Shown piece after piece: positions 1 through 7,979 of a DNA stretch of 42,896 bases. Positions within the stretch are counted from its first letter, which is position 1, and every line of letters begins with the position of its first letter. The DNA comes from an uncultured Candidatus Melainabacteria bacterium (lineage in GTDB: Bacteria; Cyanobacteriota; Vampirovibrionia; Gastranaerophilales; Gastranaerophilaceae): the NCBI GenBank assembly GCA_947525005.1, contig CANNUY010000015.1, positions 1 through 42,896 of the forward strand, given 5' to 3'. The translations under genes were made by a program, and so were the position numbers. The notes beneath the pieces are model-generated. The model made no database searches and was not told the origin of the DNA. It was given only the letters and a program-made list of their open reading frames with translations.

Positions 1-81
1 AAATTTTACAAAAATCGACTGTTTTCGGAGTAAATTGTTACAGTTCTTAATGATTGTTTGTTACAAAAATTAATAATAAAA

Positions 82-104
82 AGTCGAGAAATTATTTCTC
101 GACT
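82..104 (-). terminator. Intrinsic terminator downstream of lpxA
   Basis: A perfect 10-bp stem (arms 82-91 and 95-104, AGTCGAGAAA/TTTCTCGACT) has a 3-nt loop. On the minus strand it is followed by TTTTATTATT, so it should end the lpxA transcript about 35 nt after its stop. The plus-strand flank is also T-rich, so it may work in both directions. Confidence 0.85.
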
Positions 105-138
105 CTTTTAATTTTATTTTTAATAAATTATAAATTTA

Positions 139-942
139 TTATTCTGCTAATGCTTGAGCACCAGTTTTATATGATTTTAGAGTTACACCACGTTTAGATG
201 TTTGAACGAATTCAATCATATCTTCAACAATGCTGTTCACTTTACCTTCTTCTCTGATTTTTTCAATGGCTTGAGTTGTGTTGTAGTTTGGAGAAATTAA
301 GTATTTGAAAGCGTGACGAGCAACGTCGATATCAGTCATAGAGTAACCTCTACGTTTTAGAGCTACAACATTAAGACCTCTAGCTACAGGTGGACGACCT
401 TCGCCTTTTGAGTAAGGAAGAATGTCTTGTCTTGCAGCAGAGAAACCACTTATTATAGCCATTTTACCAATTCTGATGTTTTGGTGGAATACACTCATAC
501 CACCAATAAATGCGCCAAATCCAACGTGAACGTGACCACCTAATGTTACAAGGTTAGCTAAGATAACTTCATCATCTAGCACGCAGTTGTGAGCAACGTG
601 AGAACCAACCATTAACAAGCATTTGTTACCAACTCTTGTTGTAAAGTCACCACAAGCTGCACCTCTGTGGATTGTTACGTTTTCTTTGATAATTGTACCG
701 TTACCAATTACAACTTTTGTTTCTTCACCTTTGTAACCTAAATCTTGAGGTTCAGAACCGATTGTTGCAAATGGGCTTATTGTACAATCTTCGCCAATTT
801 CTGTGTATTCAATATATGCGTTTGCAATAACTCTTGTTCTTGCACCAATTTTTACGTTTTTTCCAATAATTACATTAGGACCTATTATAGCATCTTCTGC
901 GATAACTGCTGAAGGATCTATAATTGCAGTTTTGTCAATCAT
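139..942 (-). CDS. lpxA: LpxA, acyl-ACP--UDP-N-acetylglucosamine O-acyltransferase
   Basis: Catalyses the first step of lipid A synthesis in the cytosol, moving an R-3-hydroxyacyl chain from ACP to UDP-GlcNAc. The first ~190 of 267 residues are hexapeptide repeats (IIGPNV, VIGNGT, HVGFGA) that form the left-handed beta-helix. The catalytic histidine lies in GSHVAHNC (H118, equivalent to E. coli H125), and a helical C-terminal domain follows. Length is normal for the family. A GGGAG Shine-Dalgarno lies just upstream of the ATG, with TATACT at 977-982 (minus) as the likely -10. No lpxC, fabZ, lpxD or lpxB is adjacent, unlike in many Gram-negatives. It implies a lipopolysaccharide outer membrane. 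Confidence 0.96.
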   Translation of the reverse strand: MIDKTAIIDPSAVIAEDAIIGPNVIIGKNVKIGARTRVIANAYIEYTEIGEDCTISPFATIGSEPQDLGYKGEETKVVIGNGTIIKENVTIHRGAACGDFTTRVGNKCLLMVGSHVAHNCVLDDEVILANLVTLGGHVHVGFGAFIGGMSVFHQNIRIGKMAIISGFSAARQDILPYSKGEGRPPVARGLNVVALKRRGYSMTDIDVARHAFKYLISPNYNTTQAIEKIREEGKVNSIVEDMIEFVQTSKRGVTLKSYKTGAQALAE

Positions 943-1080
943 TTTTATCTCCCATCTTATTCTAATCTACTTTATTAGTATAATATAAATAAATTGAAAA
1001 CTAGGTTTTGTTTATATAATTTTAATATGAGGGTAATAATCTGTAAGTTATTAGTTATTAAGTTATAGCTAATATATTTT

Positions 1081-1113
1081 ACAGAGATTCAGAAATAAAT
1101 TCAGAATCTCTGT
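1081..1113. repeat. Palindromic repeat copy (GAAATAAATTCAGAATCTCTGT family)
   Basis: Arms ACAGAGATTC (1081-1090) and GAATCTCTGT (1104-1113) flank an AT-rich loop. Neither flank carries a T-run, so it is a poor intrinsic terminator even though it lies just downstream of gloA. The right half resembles 21622-21643 (GAAATAAGTTCAGAATCC), about 19 of 22 positions, so I group it with the dispersed repeat family seen at 6247-6303 and 21425-21650. Confidence 0.55.
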
Positions 1114-1143
1114 AAATATTTAAAATTAAAAATATGAACTCTC

Positions 1144-1527
1144 TTACCAAACAACTTTTTCGATAAGTTCAATTTCGTATCCATCAGGATCTTTTACAAA
1201 TGCAATCATTGTACCTTTTCCTGTCAAATCAAAAGGTTCATATAAATATTCATAACCTAATGAATGAAGTTTTTCACTGAATTTATCAAGGTCATCACAG
1301 CTAAATCCAAAGTGTCCAAATCCATTACCGTTTTCATATCCATTTTCTGGAGTTTCGTCATTATGAGTCAATTCAATTTGACAAGTGTTTTCTTCGTCAG
1401 ACAAAAAATATAATGTGCAATCTTCTAGTCTTTTCTTGTCTGTAAGTTTCATGTTTAAAAGTTCTGTATAAAACTTTAGAGAAGCATCGATATCTTTAAC
1501 TCTTATCATTGAATGTAAAAATTTCAT
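1144..1527 (-). CDS. gloA: Lactoylglutathione lyase / glyoxalase I family (VOC) protein
   Basis: 127 residues with the beta-alpha-beta-beta-beta fold of vicinal oxygen chelate enzymes. It aligns well by eye with E. coli GloA. The expected metal ligands are all present: H5 in FLHSMIRV, E52 in QIELTH, H72 in FGHFGF and E120 in GYEIELIE. The likely reaction is isomerisation of the methylglyoxal-thiol hemithioacetal to the lactoyl thioester, with Ni or Zn. The thiol used by this organism cannot be told from sequence. The GAAAGGA Shine-Dalgarno is good. It sits 12 nt after ispF and is last in a four-gene minus-strand unit. Confidence 0.88.
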   Translation of the reverse strand: MKFLHSMIRVKDIDASLKFYTELLNMKLTDKKRLEDCTLYFLSDEENTCQIELTHNDETPENGYENGNGFGHFGFSCDDLDKFSEKLHSLGYEYLYEPFDLTGKGTMIAFVKDPDGYEIELIEKVVW

Positions 1528-1539
1528 TTGTAATCCTTT

Positions 1540-2034
1540 CTATATTTTGTAAAGCAAAACAACTGCGTTCGTTTCAATCGCTAGCTTTTCGCCTACTGCA
1601 TCAAGTTTTTCTTTTGTTTTCGCTTTTACAGAAATTAAATCAGCATCAATCTTCATAACCTCTGCAAGTTTTTGTTTTATAGCTGGAATATGTGGCATCA
1701 TTTTAGGTGCTTGTGCGATGATGTTTGAATCAATATTTCCTATCTTATATCCTTTTTCTGTGACAAGTTCTATTACCGATTTTAATAATAAAGTACTATC
1801 TGCTCCTTTGTATTTAGGGTCAGTGTCAGGAAATAATGTCCCAATATCTTGCAAATTAAGTGCTCCTAAAAGTGCATCGATTATTGCGTGAATAAGTACA
1901 TCTGCATCAGAATGACCGAGTAGTCCTTTTTCATAAGGGATTTTTATTCCACCAAGAATTAAATCTCTATTTTCAACAAGTTTGTGGATATCATAACCTA
2001 TACCAATCCTAAAAGGTAATAAATTGTTTCTCAT
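1540..2034 (-). CDS. ispF: IspF, 2-C-methyl-D-erythritol 2,4-cyclodiphosphate synthase
   Basis: Cyclises CDP-ME 2-phosphate to MEcPP with release of CMP, in the MEP isoprenoid pathway. Metal-binding D15 and H17 lie in GYDIH and H49 in GHSDADVLIH. The C-terminal KAKTKEKLDAVGE matches the family block that contacts the nucleotide. At 164 aa it is normal in length, with a slightly extended N-terminus. The start overlaps the stop of the upstream HAD gene in a TAATG arrangement, implying translational coupling. Dxr, from the same pathway, is at 19926-21077. No ispD is adjacent. Confidence 0.96.
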   Translation of the reverse strand: MRNNLLPFRIGIGYDIHKLVENRDLILGGIKIPYEKGLLGHSDADVLIHAIIDALLGALNLQDIGTLFPDTDPKYKGADSTLLLKSVIELVTEKGYKIGNIDSNIIAQAPKMMPHIPAIKQKLAEVMKIDADLISVKAKTKEKLDAVGEKLAIETNAVVLLYKI

Positions 2035-2837
2035 TATGCCTTAGTCCTTTCTAAAACAAATTTTTCAATAGCTTTAACAAAACCGTCATTTTCTACAGTA
2101 TCGGTTATATAGTCTGCATATCGTTTTAGGTTGTTAGAAGCATTACCCATAGCAACACTTATTTCACCAGCTTTTAGAAGTTCAATGTCGTTATCTTGAT
2201 CGCCGATAGTTAATATTTCGTCATTCTTTAATCCCCAATATTTTTGTAAGAATTTTACTGCGCAATATTTTGTCGCATTTTTTGTTGAAAATTCGCAGAA
2301 AAATGGAGTCGATTTTACTATACTTAATTCAGGAAATTCTTTCTTCATTTCTTCAACCCAACCTGTAACTCGGTTTGCATCTTTGAAGTCTATCCCAAGA
2401 AGTTTGTGAACATTGTTGTGAGGAAGTTCGCTGAATGGCTTAATTACGTAATCTAACTTTTGATATTCTGCGTAGCGTTGAATCTCATAATTATCATTTT
2501 CAGCATATAAAGTTTCATTAGCGTAAAAGTTCAAATGGACATTATTTTTATGCGCCCAATTTATAATTCTATCAACAATTTCTTCAGGTAAAAGTTCTTC
2601 ATATAAAACTCTGTTATTTGCATCAACAATATATCCACCGTTATATGATACAACAGGAGTTTTTAGTCCTAATTCGTTTACAATTCGTTTTGCAGCTGTG
2701 TGCATGCGTCCTGTTACAAGTACAACTTTTACTCCATTTTCGTCAAGCTCTTTCAAGCAATTTAAAAGACCTTTTGTGAAAATTCTACTTGGTCCAAGTA
2801 TTGTTCCATCAATATCTGTAGCTACTAATTTAATCAT
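2034..2837 (-). CDS. Cof-type HAD-superfamily hydrolase
   Basis: A 267-residue HAD phosphatase of the Cof/YidA (IIB cap) group. Motif I is DIDGT (nucleophile D8, acid D10). Motif II is the Ser/Thr of LVTGR, and the C-terminal GDQDNDIELL gives motifs III and IV. The insert between motifs II and III is the alpha/beta C2B cap. Members dephosphorylate sugar phosphates, FMN or pyridoxal phosphate, and the substrate cannot be predicted here. Its ATG overlaps the end of the Nudix gene by 8 nt, and its stop overlaps the ispF start. Confidence 0.9.
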   Translation of the reverse strand: MIKLVATDIDGTILGPSRIFTKGLLNCLKELDENGVKVVLVTGRMHTAAKRIVNELGLKTPVVSYNGGYIVDANNRVLYEELLPEEIVDRIINWAHKNNVHLNFYANETLYAENDNYEIQRYAEYQKLDYVIKPFSELPHNNVHKLLGIDFKDANRVTGWVEEMKKEFPELSIVKSTPFFCEFSTKNATKYCAVKFLQKYWGLKNDEILTIGDQDNDIELLKAGEISVAMGNASNNLKRYADYITDTVENDGFVKAIEKFVLERTKA

Positions 2838-3363
2838 TTATATATTCTCTCGCTCTTAACAATGCACACAATGTTTTTGCATCGTTTATTTTACCGTTAT
2901 CAATCATTTCAAAAACTTCTTTTATTGGATATTCTTTGGGTTCAATTATTTCATCTTCATCAGGATTGACTTGTTTGTATTCTAAATCTGTTGCGAGGTA
3001 AAGGTAAAGTTTTTCATTACAGAAACCAACAGATGTGTAAATATACCCAAGTGATTTCCAGTTTTTAGCAGTATATCCTGTTTCTTCTTCAAGTTCTCTT
3101 TTTGATGCAAAATCAGGGTCCTCACCTATTTCAAGTTTTCCTGCAGGAAGTTCTATAGAGGTTGTTTTTATGGGGTATCTAAACTGGTTTACAGTCAAAA
3201 TTTTCCCATCTTTTATTGCAAGTATAACAACTCCTCCAGAGTGTTCAACAACTTCTCTAATTGACTTATGTCCATTAGAAACAAGGATATCATCTCTTTT
3301 TACATCAATGACTTTCCCTCTAAAAACGTATTCTGATGATAATGTCTTTTCTTCAAAATTCAT
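2830..3363 (-). CDS. Nudix hydrolase, ADP-ribose pyrophosphatase type
   Basis: 177 residues with an exact Nudix box (GX5EX7REUXEEXGU) at residues 75-97: G75, E81 and the RELEEETGY segment. The preceding ELPAGKLE is typical of the ADP-ribose pyrophosphatase (NudF/YqkG) group, which cleaves ADP-ribose to AMP and ribose 5-phosphate. The ATG has no Shine-Dalgarno but has TAAAAT exactly 6 nt before it (3370-3375), so the message is probably leaderless. That promoter begins inside the 3' end of the preceding gene. First gene of the nudix-HAD-ispF-gloA unit. Confidence 0.9.
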   Translation of the reverse strand: MNFEEKTLSSEYVFRGKVIDVKRDDILVSNGHKSIREVVEHSGGVVILAIKDGKILTVNQFRYPIKTTSIELPAGKLEIGEDPDFASKRELEEETGYTAKNWKSLGYIYTSVGFCNEKLYLYLATDLEYKQVNPDEDEIIEPKEYPIKEVFEMIDNGKINDAKTLCALLRAREYIND

Positions 3364-3375
3364 ACAATTATTTTA

Positions 3376-5202
3376 TCATGAAATATTTGAGTTTTGACTA
3401 GAATTATTTTGAGATTTTTGTTTTAATTTTTTGTCAATATTACTACAAATTTGGTTTGTAATAAGAGTTGATAAAAGACCAAGTGCAAGAGATTTGCCAC
3501 CAGATACAAGTTTAACGGTTGCGAGCGTTGAAGTGATTGCACCTGTAACAATAGGAATACCATATTTAAGCGCAACTGATTGTTTTTTCTCTTTTGTGTC
3601 AGCAGCTGAAACTGCAATTGATGTTGAAACAAGCGGTAATGCCATACTTAGAGCAACATCAGTAAGTGCAGAACCATCTGTCAGGTCACGAACCTTATCA
3701 ACGTATTCTGAGCCTTCTAGTTTTGTTGCAGAATTCAAACTGTTTACAGCTTTTTGTGCAGCAGATTTTAGTTTTGCGTATTCTTCTGGAGGAAGAATTT
3801 CTTTGTATGTTGTAAGTAGTTCTTCAACGAGCCCTTTTTTATCTGAGTTGAGGATATTTCCTATCTCTTTGAGTAATGAATTTATTTCTGTTGCTTTTTC
3901 TGGCAAATAGTTTACATCTTTCGTAACAGTTTTTCCGTTTTTTAGAATTTTATTTATTTGAGCGATTATTTCTTTTCTCATTGAAGGTTCGTTTACACCT
4001 GAAACTCCTATATAGCTTTGAGAAAGTGTTTTTAAATTTTTTACAATATCTCTAGCTGTTTTATCGGTTGGGTCTATTGTAGTTTCAAGTTTAAATAAAA
4101 TATCTGAGATTTTCTTATAGTTATCTTGTGGGTTGTTTGTGATAACTCTTTTTTTAGCGATAATTGAATTGAAAAATTTACCTTTGTCTTTTTCAATCAA
4201 TGCTTCTGGAATAAATGTTGTCCACGATTTTACGTCCTTAAGGAAGTTTTTAAAGTTTCCATAAATTCTATCATAAACTCTTGAATTAAGGTTTTTACAA
4301 ATTTTAGAAACGATATTATCTCTTGAGTTAAGAATCGGTTCAGAGAAATTAGAAGTAAATTCTGTTCCGATTTGAGATGTTTTTTGAGTTAATGTATCAA
4401 GTACAGTTTGAGAAACAGGTTTCGCACCCACAATATTTCCTGATTGAAGAGCTTTGTTTGTTTCTGAGAACAAATCCGTCATTTTTGATATATCAGTTCC
4501 AGCTTTTTTATAAGAATTTTTTACGGTTGCAAAAGATAGATTTCTAAACCCTTTCGTTATAGCATCACAAGGTTTCCTTAAATGTAGGTAATCACAAACA
4601 ATCTTGTCAAAAAGCACATCTTTTAAAGGAGTAGTATTAAATACAAGCCCTCTAGCCATCATTAAACCCTTGCTAAGTCCTTGAAGCAAGGTTAGTTTTA
4701 TTGTAGATTTGTTAGCAAGTCTTGGGTCAGACTTTACAACATCTACCATTTGGGTAAGGTTTTGAGATTGTTCTGTTAAGAATGAAGTGAGTTTTTTTGT
4801 AGCTTTCCCTTTTGTTAAAAGTAGAGTTGTAGCACCGATTGCGCCTGCAGCACCTACGATTATCCCAGCGGCTTTGAGTTTATCCTTGTTTGATTTTGGT
4901 TCTGTAGTTACTGTATCAACAATTACTTGGTTCGATTTATCAACAATAGGTTTAAGGTTGTTCATATTTAAAGAATATGTGTTCCCTAAATATTGGTCAT
5001 TATATGTGGTTGTTTTTTTGTTTACTGTTTTTGAGGATTCTTCTTTGGTTGATTGTGTTTGGGTTTGTTGAGGTAGTGGTTTTTGAGAAACAGCTTGATT
5101 TGATGCTTCAAGAGTTTGTCCTTGTTGTTGATAGCTTGAAATAGGACGTCTAAAAGCATTATCAAAAGTTGAACCTATTTGTATTGAACCTACATTACCC
5201 AT
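3376..5202 (-). CDS. Unknown 608-aa protein with disordered N-terminus and membrane-like segments
   Basis: I do not recognise this family. Residues 1-85 are Q/S/T/N-rich and probably disordered. A glycine/alanine-rich hydrophobic segment follows at about 110-130 (GIIVGAAGAIGATTLLL), ending in a basic GKATKK. Residues 140-500 are polar and mainly helical (long Lys/Asn/Leu stretches). The C-terminus has hydrophobic stretches around 515-590 (ALSMALPLVSTSIAVSA, GIPIVTGAITSTLATVKL) and a basic polar tail. There is no classical signal peptide. The tail-plus-glycine-rich-helix layout recalls the 84-aa protein at 28338. It may be a lineage-specific envelope or exported protein, which is a guess. It is transcribed divergently from the asparaginase. 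Confidence 0.8.
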   Translation of the reverse strand: MGNVGSIQIGSTFDNAFRRPISSYQQQGQTLEASNQAVSQKPLPQQTQTQSTKEESSKTVNKKTTTYNDQYLGNTYSLNMNNLKPIVDKSNQVIVDTVTTEPKSNKDKLKAAGIIVGAAGAIGATTLLLTKGKATKKLTSFLTEQSQNLTQMVDVVKSDPRLANKSTIKLTLLQGLSKGLMMARGLVFNTTPLKDVLFDKIVCDYLHLRKPCDAITKGFRNLSFATVKNSYKKAGTDISKMTDLFSETNKALQSGNIVGAKPVSQTVLDTLTQKTSQIGTEFTSNFSEPILNSRDNIVSKICKNLNSRVYDRIYGNFKNFLKDVKSWTTFIPEALIEKDKGKFFNSIIAKKRVITNNPQDNYKKISDILFKLETTIDPTDKTARDIVKNLKTLSQSYIGVSGVNEPSMRKEIIAQINKILKNGKTVTKDVNYLPEKATEINSLLKEIGNILNSDKKGLVEELLTTYKEILPPEEYAKLKSAAQKAVNSLNSATKLEGSEYVDKVRDLTDGSALTDVALSMALPLVSTSIAVSAADTKEKKQSVALKYGIPIVTGAITSTLATVKLVSGGKSLALGLLSTLITNQICSNIDKKLKQKSQNNSSQNSNIS

Positions 5203-5309
5203 ACTGATTTAATATATATAAATTTTATTAATTGCTATATATCTTTTAAATTTTACATTTTTATCATAAAATTTTACAAAAGAAACAAAAATATCTAACA
5301 GAGGGCAAA

Positions 5310-6233
5310 ATGGTAGAAGTAAAACATATAAGAAGTGGATTGGTTGAAGAAGAACATTCAGGATATGCTTTAACATTGAATAAAGGTGAATCACCTGATA
5401 CTTTGTATTATTTAAGGTCTTGTGCAAAACCTTTGCAAGCGTCTTTGATGATAGATTATGAGATTGATAAAAAGTTTGATTTGACAAGCGAAGAAATAGC
5501 TTTATGTTGTGCTTCTCATGCCGGTGAAAAATGTCATACAGATATTGCTGAACGTTTGTTGAATAAGTTTGGTTTAAAATATGATGATTTAAAATGCGGA
5601 TTGCATAGACCTCTATCAAGAACAAGACAAGATGAGATGTTATTAAATAATGAGGAATACAATTATTTTCATAACAATTGCGTGGGAAAGCATCTTTTGT
5701 TTTTAGCTTTGTGCAAAGTTAATGACTGGGATATATCGAATTATGACGAATACAATCACCCATTACAAGTGTTAGTAAAAGAAAAAATTAACAGATTGTG
5801 TGAGGTGAGAGAAGAATATCCAATAACAAAAGATGGTTGTGGAGTGCCTATTCTATCAATGCCTTTAAAGAATATGTTAAAAGGGTTTATTAATCTTTTT
5901 TGTGATGAGAAGTATGCAAAGATTAAAAAAGCGTATTTAGAAAATCCGTATATAATTGGTGGTGAAAATAGATTAGATACTGAAATAATAGAAAATTCAA
6001 ACGGACTTGTTGCAAAAGTTGGTGCAGGCGGGCTTTGTGTAGTTGTTAATCCTGAAAAGAAAGACGGACTTGTTGTAAAAATAAACGATTGTAATATGGA
6101 TACAAGAAGATTAGTTGTATTCGAGTGCTTAAATAAGCTTGGTTGGTCTGATTATAAACCATCTAAGTTGATAAAGACTTTGCATGGCGAAACAGTAGGC
6201 GAGATAGTGATAGATTTAGGCTGGGGTGACTAA
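5310..6233 (+). CDS. L-asparaginase, rhizobial (asparaginase_II / ReAV) type
   Basis: Hydrolyses asparagine to aspartate and ammonia. It belongs to the zinc-containing, beta-lactamase-like class and not to the common AnsA/AnsB class. The three active-site blocks are visible: S37-x-x-K40 in RSCAKP, C124-x-x-K127 in NNCVGKH, and C177 in DGCGVP. They match the Ser/Lys pair and the Cys-Lys-Cys zinc site described for Rhizobium etli ReAV. Length (307 aa) is slightly short for the family. No signal peptide, so cytosolic. GAGGG lies just upstream of the ATG. It appears monocistronic and is followed by a repeat, not a gene. Confidence 0.88.
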   Translation: MVEVKHIRSGLVEEEHSGYALTLNKGESPDTLYYLRSCAKPLQASLMIDYEIDKKFDLTSEEIALCCASHAGEKCHTDIAERLLNKFGLKYDDLKCGLHRPLSRTRQDEMLLNNEEYNYFHNNCVGKHLLFLALCKVNDWDISNYDEYNHPLQVLVKEKINRLCEVREEYPITKDGCGVPILSMPLKNMLKGFINLFCDEKYAKIKKAYLENPYIIGGENRLDTEIIENSNGLVAKVGAGGLCVVVNPEKKDGLVVKINDCNMDTRRLVVFECLNKLGWSDYKPSKLIKTLHGETVGEIVIDLGWGD

Positions 6234-6246
6234 CCCCAAATATATA

Positions 6247-6303
6247 CAGTCATTCCGAGCGTGCTGTAAAGATTCTGTATCGCATGTGTGGAATCCCTGT
6301 AAA
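6247..6303. repeat. Dispersed intergenic repeat, GTCATTCCGAGC type (inverted copy)
   Basis: The segment starts GTCATTCCGAGCGTGCTGTA and ends GGAATCCCTGTAAAG. Its reverse complement matches 21535-21586 with about six differences over 50 nt. It lies in the asparaginase-mlaE gap and contains no coding frame. GTCATTCCGAGC-type repeats are familiar intergenic elements in many bacterial phyla; their role is unknown. The next 40 nt (to 6345) include further GAATC-type sequence that may be a decayed extension. Confidence 0.7.
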
Positions 6304-6383
6304 GTATTTAGGGAAATGTTGAATCAACTTCCTCTTACTCGTATAAACAAATGTTACAAACTGGAATTAGCTTGAATGCTTGA

Positions 6384-6395
6384 TATAATTATAAT
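6384..6395 (+). promoter_or_regulatory. Tandem -10 boxes directly before mlaE (predicted leaderless)
   Basis: TATAATTATAAT contains two overlapping perfect -10 hexamers (6384-6389 and 6390-6395). The first ends 8 nt before the mlaE ATG at 6398. No Shine-Dalgarno precedes that ATG. No convincing -35 is seen at 16-18 nt. Confidence 0.55.
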
Positions 6396-6397
6396 GT

Positions 6398-7201
6398 ATG
6401 CAAGATTTTACTTTTAAAAAAACAGTAACATATTCTGTATATAGAGCTTTTAAAACGCAATTTGTCAACTTGGTTTCAACAATAGGTGATATAGTGCGTT
6501 ATGCAACTCAAGTTTTTTTGCACATTATAAAATTAAACATAAGAAAAGATGAGTTGATATCTCAATGTTCAAGGTTTGGAGTGAGTTCATTACCAATCAC
6601 ATTATCAATAGTTGGTATGACTTCTGTAATCGTTTCAATGCAGGTTGCAGGTGAAATGGTTAAACAAGGTGGTGGAAACTACGTTGGGCTTTTGATGGCT
6701 ATGTTGATTGTTCGTGAAGCAGGTATTATTATGTCAGGTTTTGCGATTATATCTATGATTGGTTCGTCATTAGCTTCTGAGATTGCGACAATGCGTGTAA
6801 CTGAACAAATAGATGCGATAAGAGTTTTAGACGTAGACCCTATTGAATATTTATTTGTACCAAGAGTTTTGTCAGGCGTGATTATGATGCCACCTGTTTT
6901 GGTTGTAGCATCACTTGTAGGCATCTTGTGTGGTGCAGTGTCTTCTAATTTAGCATCAGGACTTAGTTACAAAGCTTACTTCGATTCTGTATGGCAAGGG
7001 TTGTATCTTAAAGATATGAATGTCGCTTTGTTGAAAGCTGTCGTTTTTGGTTTTACGATTGCATTGATTAGCTGTACTTGTGGTTATCAAGCAAATGGTG
7101 GAGCAAAAGGTGTTGGTATTGCTACAACAAAGGCTGTTGTTTGGTCGTTCGTTGCAATAGTTATTTGGGATTTGATATTCTCAATAGTGTTCTTCTTTTA
7201 G
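6398..7201 (+). CDS. mlaE: MlaE-family ABC transporter permease
   Basis: Inner-membrane permease of an Mla/TGD1-type phospholipid transporter. The 267-aa protein has about five hydrophobic segments. It carries the MlaE signature around ASEIATMRVTEQIDAI (residues ~127-143), the cytoplasmic coupling region that meets the ATPase. It ends in a very hydrophobic IVFFF. It is the first of three genes in the order mlaE-mlaF-mlaD, 19 nt before mlaF. In Gram-negatives this system moves phospholipids between the inner and outer membranes, which agrees with lpxA in this window. mlaB, mlaC and mlaA are not present here. Confidence 0.93.
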   Translation: MQDFTFKKTVTYSVYRAFKTQFVNLVSTIGDIVRYATQVFLHIIKLNIRKDELISQCSRFGVSSLPITLSIVGMTSVIVSMQVAGEMVKQGGGNYVGLLMAMLIVREAGIIMSGFAIISMIGSSLASEIATMRVTEQIDAIRVLDVDPIEYLFVPRVLSGVIMMPPVLVVASLVGILCGAVSSNLASGLSYKAYFDSVWQGLYLKDMNVALLKAVVFGFTIALISCTCGYQANGGAKGVGIATTKAVVWSFVAIVIWDLIFSIVFFF

Positions 7202-7220
7202 AGGTAAAATAGGTTTATTT

Positions 7221-7940
7221 ATGGGTATAAAAGTCAAAAATTTAATAAAAACATTCGGTAAAAATACGGTAATTGATGATTTGTCGTTTGAAGTTGAAAA
7301 TGGTAAAATTCTTGCAATTGTTGGCTTTAGTGGGTCAGGAAAAAGTACTGTGTTGAAGTTGATTAGTGGTTTGATACCAAAGGATAGTGGTGAGATTATT
7401 ACCACAGGTGATATTGCTATGGTATTCCAATATTCAGCTTTAATCGATTCACTGAATGTTTTTGACAATATCTCTTTTGCATTGAGAGAAAGAAAAGATT
7501 TAAGAAAAAAATATACAGATGAGCAAGTTAAAAATATAGTAAGAGAAAAACTAGAACTAGTTGGATTATCAGGGATTGAAAGAAAATTTCCATCTGAATT
7601 GTCTGGAGGTATGCAAAAACGTGTAAGTTTTGCTCGTGCGATTGTGACAGAACCTAAGATAATTCTTTATGATGAACCAACAGCTGGGCTTGACCCGATG
7701 TCATCAACTCTTATAGAAAATTATATTGTTCGTTTGAAACAAGAAACAAATGCGGCATCAATCGTTGTAACTCACCAAATGTCAACAATTAAAAGAACTG
7801 CTGATGAGGTTTTGATGTTGTATGGTGGAAAAAGTGTGTTTTATGGAACTCCTGATGAATTGTGTAGAGAGGAAACTCCATATACGAAACAATTTGTTTC
7901 GGCTGATTTAGAAGGTCCAATGAAAATGATTAGGGAATAA
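7221..7940 (+). CDS. mlaF: MlaF-family ABC transporter ATP-binding protein
   Basis: 239-aa cytosolic ATPase of the Mla lipid transporter. Walker A is GFSGSGKST (about residues 35-43) and the Q-loop is VFQYSALIDS. The ABC signature is LSGGMQKR, Walker B is IILYDEP and the switch histidine is in VVTHQ. GMQKRVSFARA and the AGLDP D-loop are typical of the MlaF/Ttg2A group. It sits between the permease and the MCE-domain gene with short gaps, so the three are surely co-transcribed. Confidence 0.94.
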   Translation: MGIKVKNLIKTFGKNTVIDDLSFEVENGKILAIVGFSGSGKSTVLKLISGLIPKDSGEIITTGDIAMVFQYSALIDSLNVFDNISFALRERKDLRKKYTDEQVKNIVREKLELVGLSGIERKFPSELSGGMQKRVSFARAIVTEPKIILYDEPTAGLDPMSSTLIENYIVRLKQETNAASIVVTHQMSTIKRTADEVLMLYGGKSVFYGTPDELCREETPYTKQFVSADLEGPMKMIRE

Positions 7941-7979
7941 TTGAAAAAAATAAAAATTAAATAAGAAAAGGAAATATAT

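Noticed and set aside
1081..1113. Intrinsic terminator of the nudix-gloA unit
   Set aside because: The stem is good but neither strand has a following T-run; it fits better as a repeat copy, though a weak terminator role cannot be excluded.
3431..3910. 159-aa plus-strand open frame within the 608-aa gene
   Set aside because: Its composition (Ser/Phe/Val runs) is what the complement of the Lys/Ala-rich minus-strand gene would give. It has no start signal.
5209..5625. 138-aa open frame on the minus strand overlapping the asparaginase start
   Set aside because: It runs antisense through a well-supported asparaginase gene, has no Shine-Dalgarno and shows repetitive His/Asn/Leu composition typical of a shadow frame.
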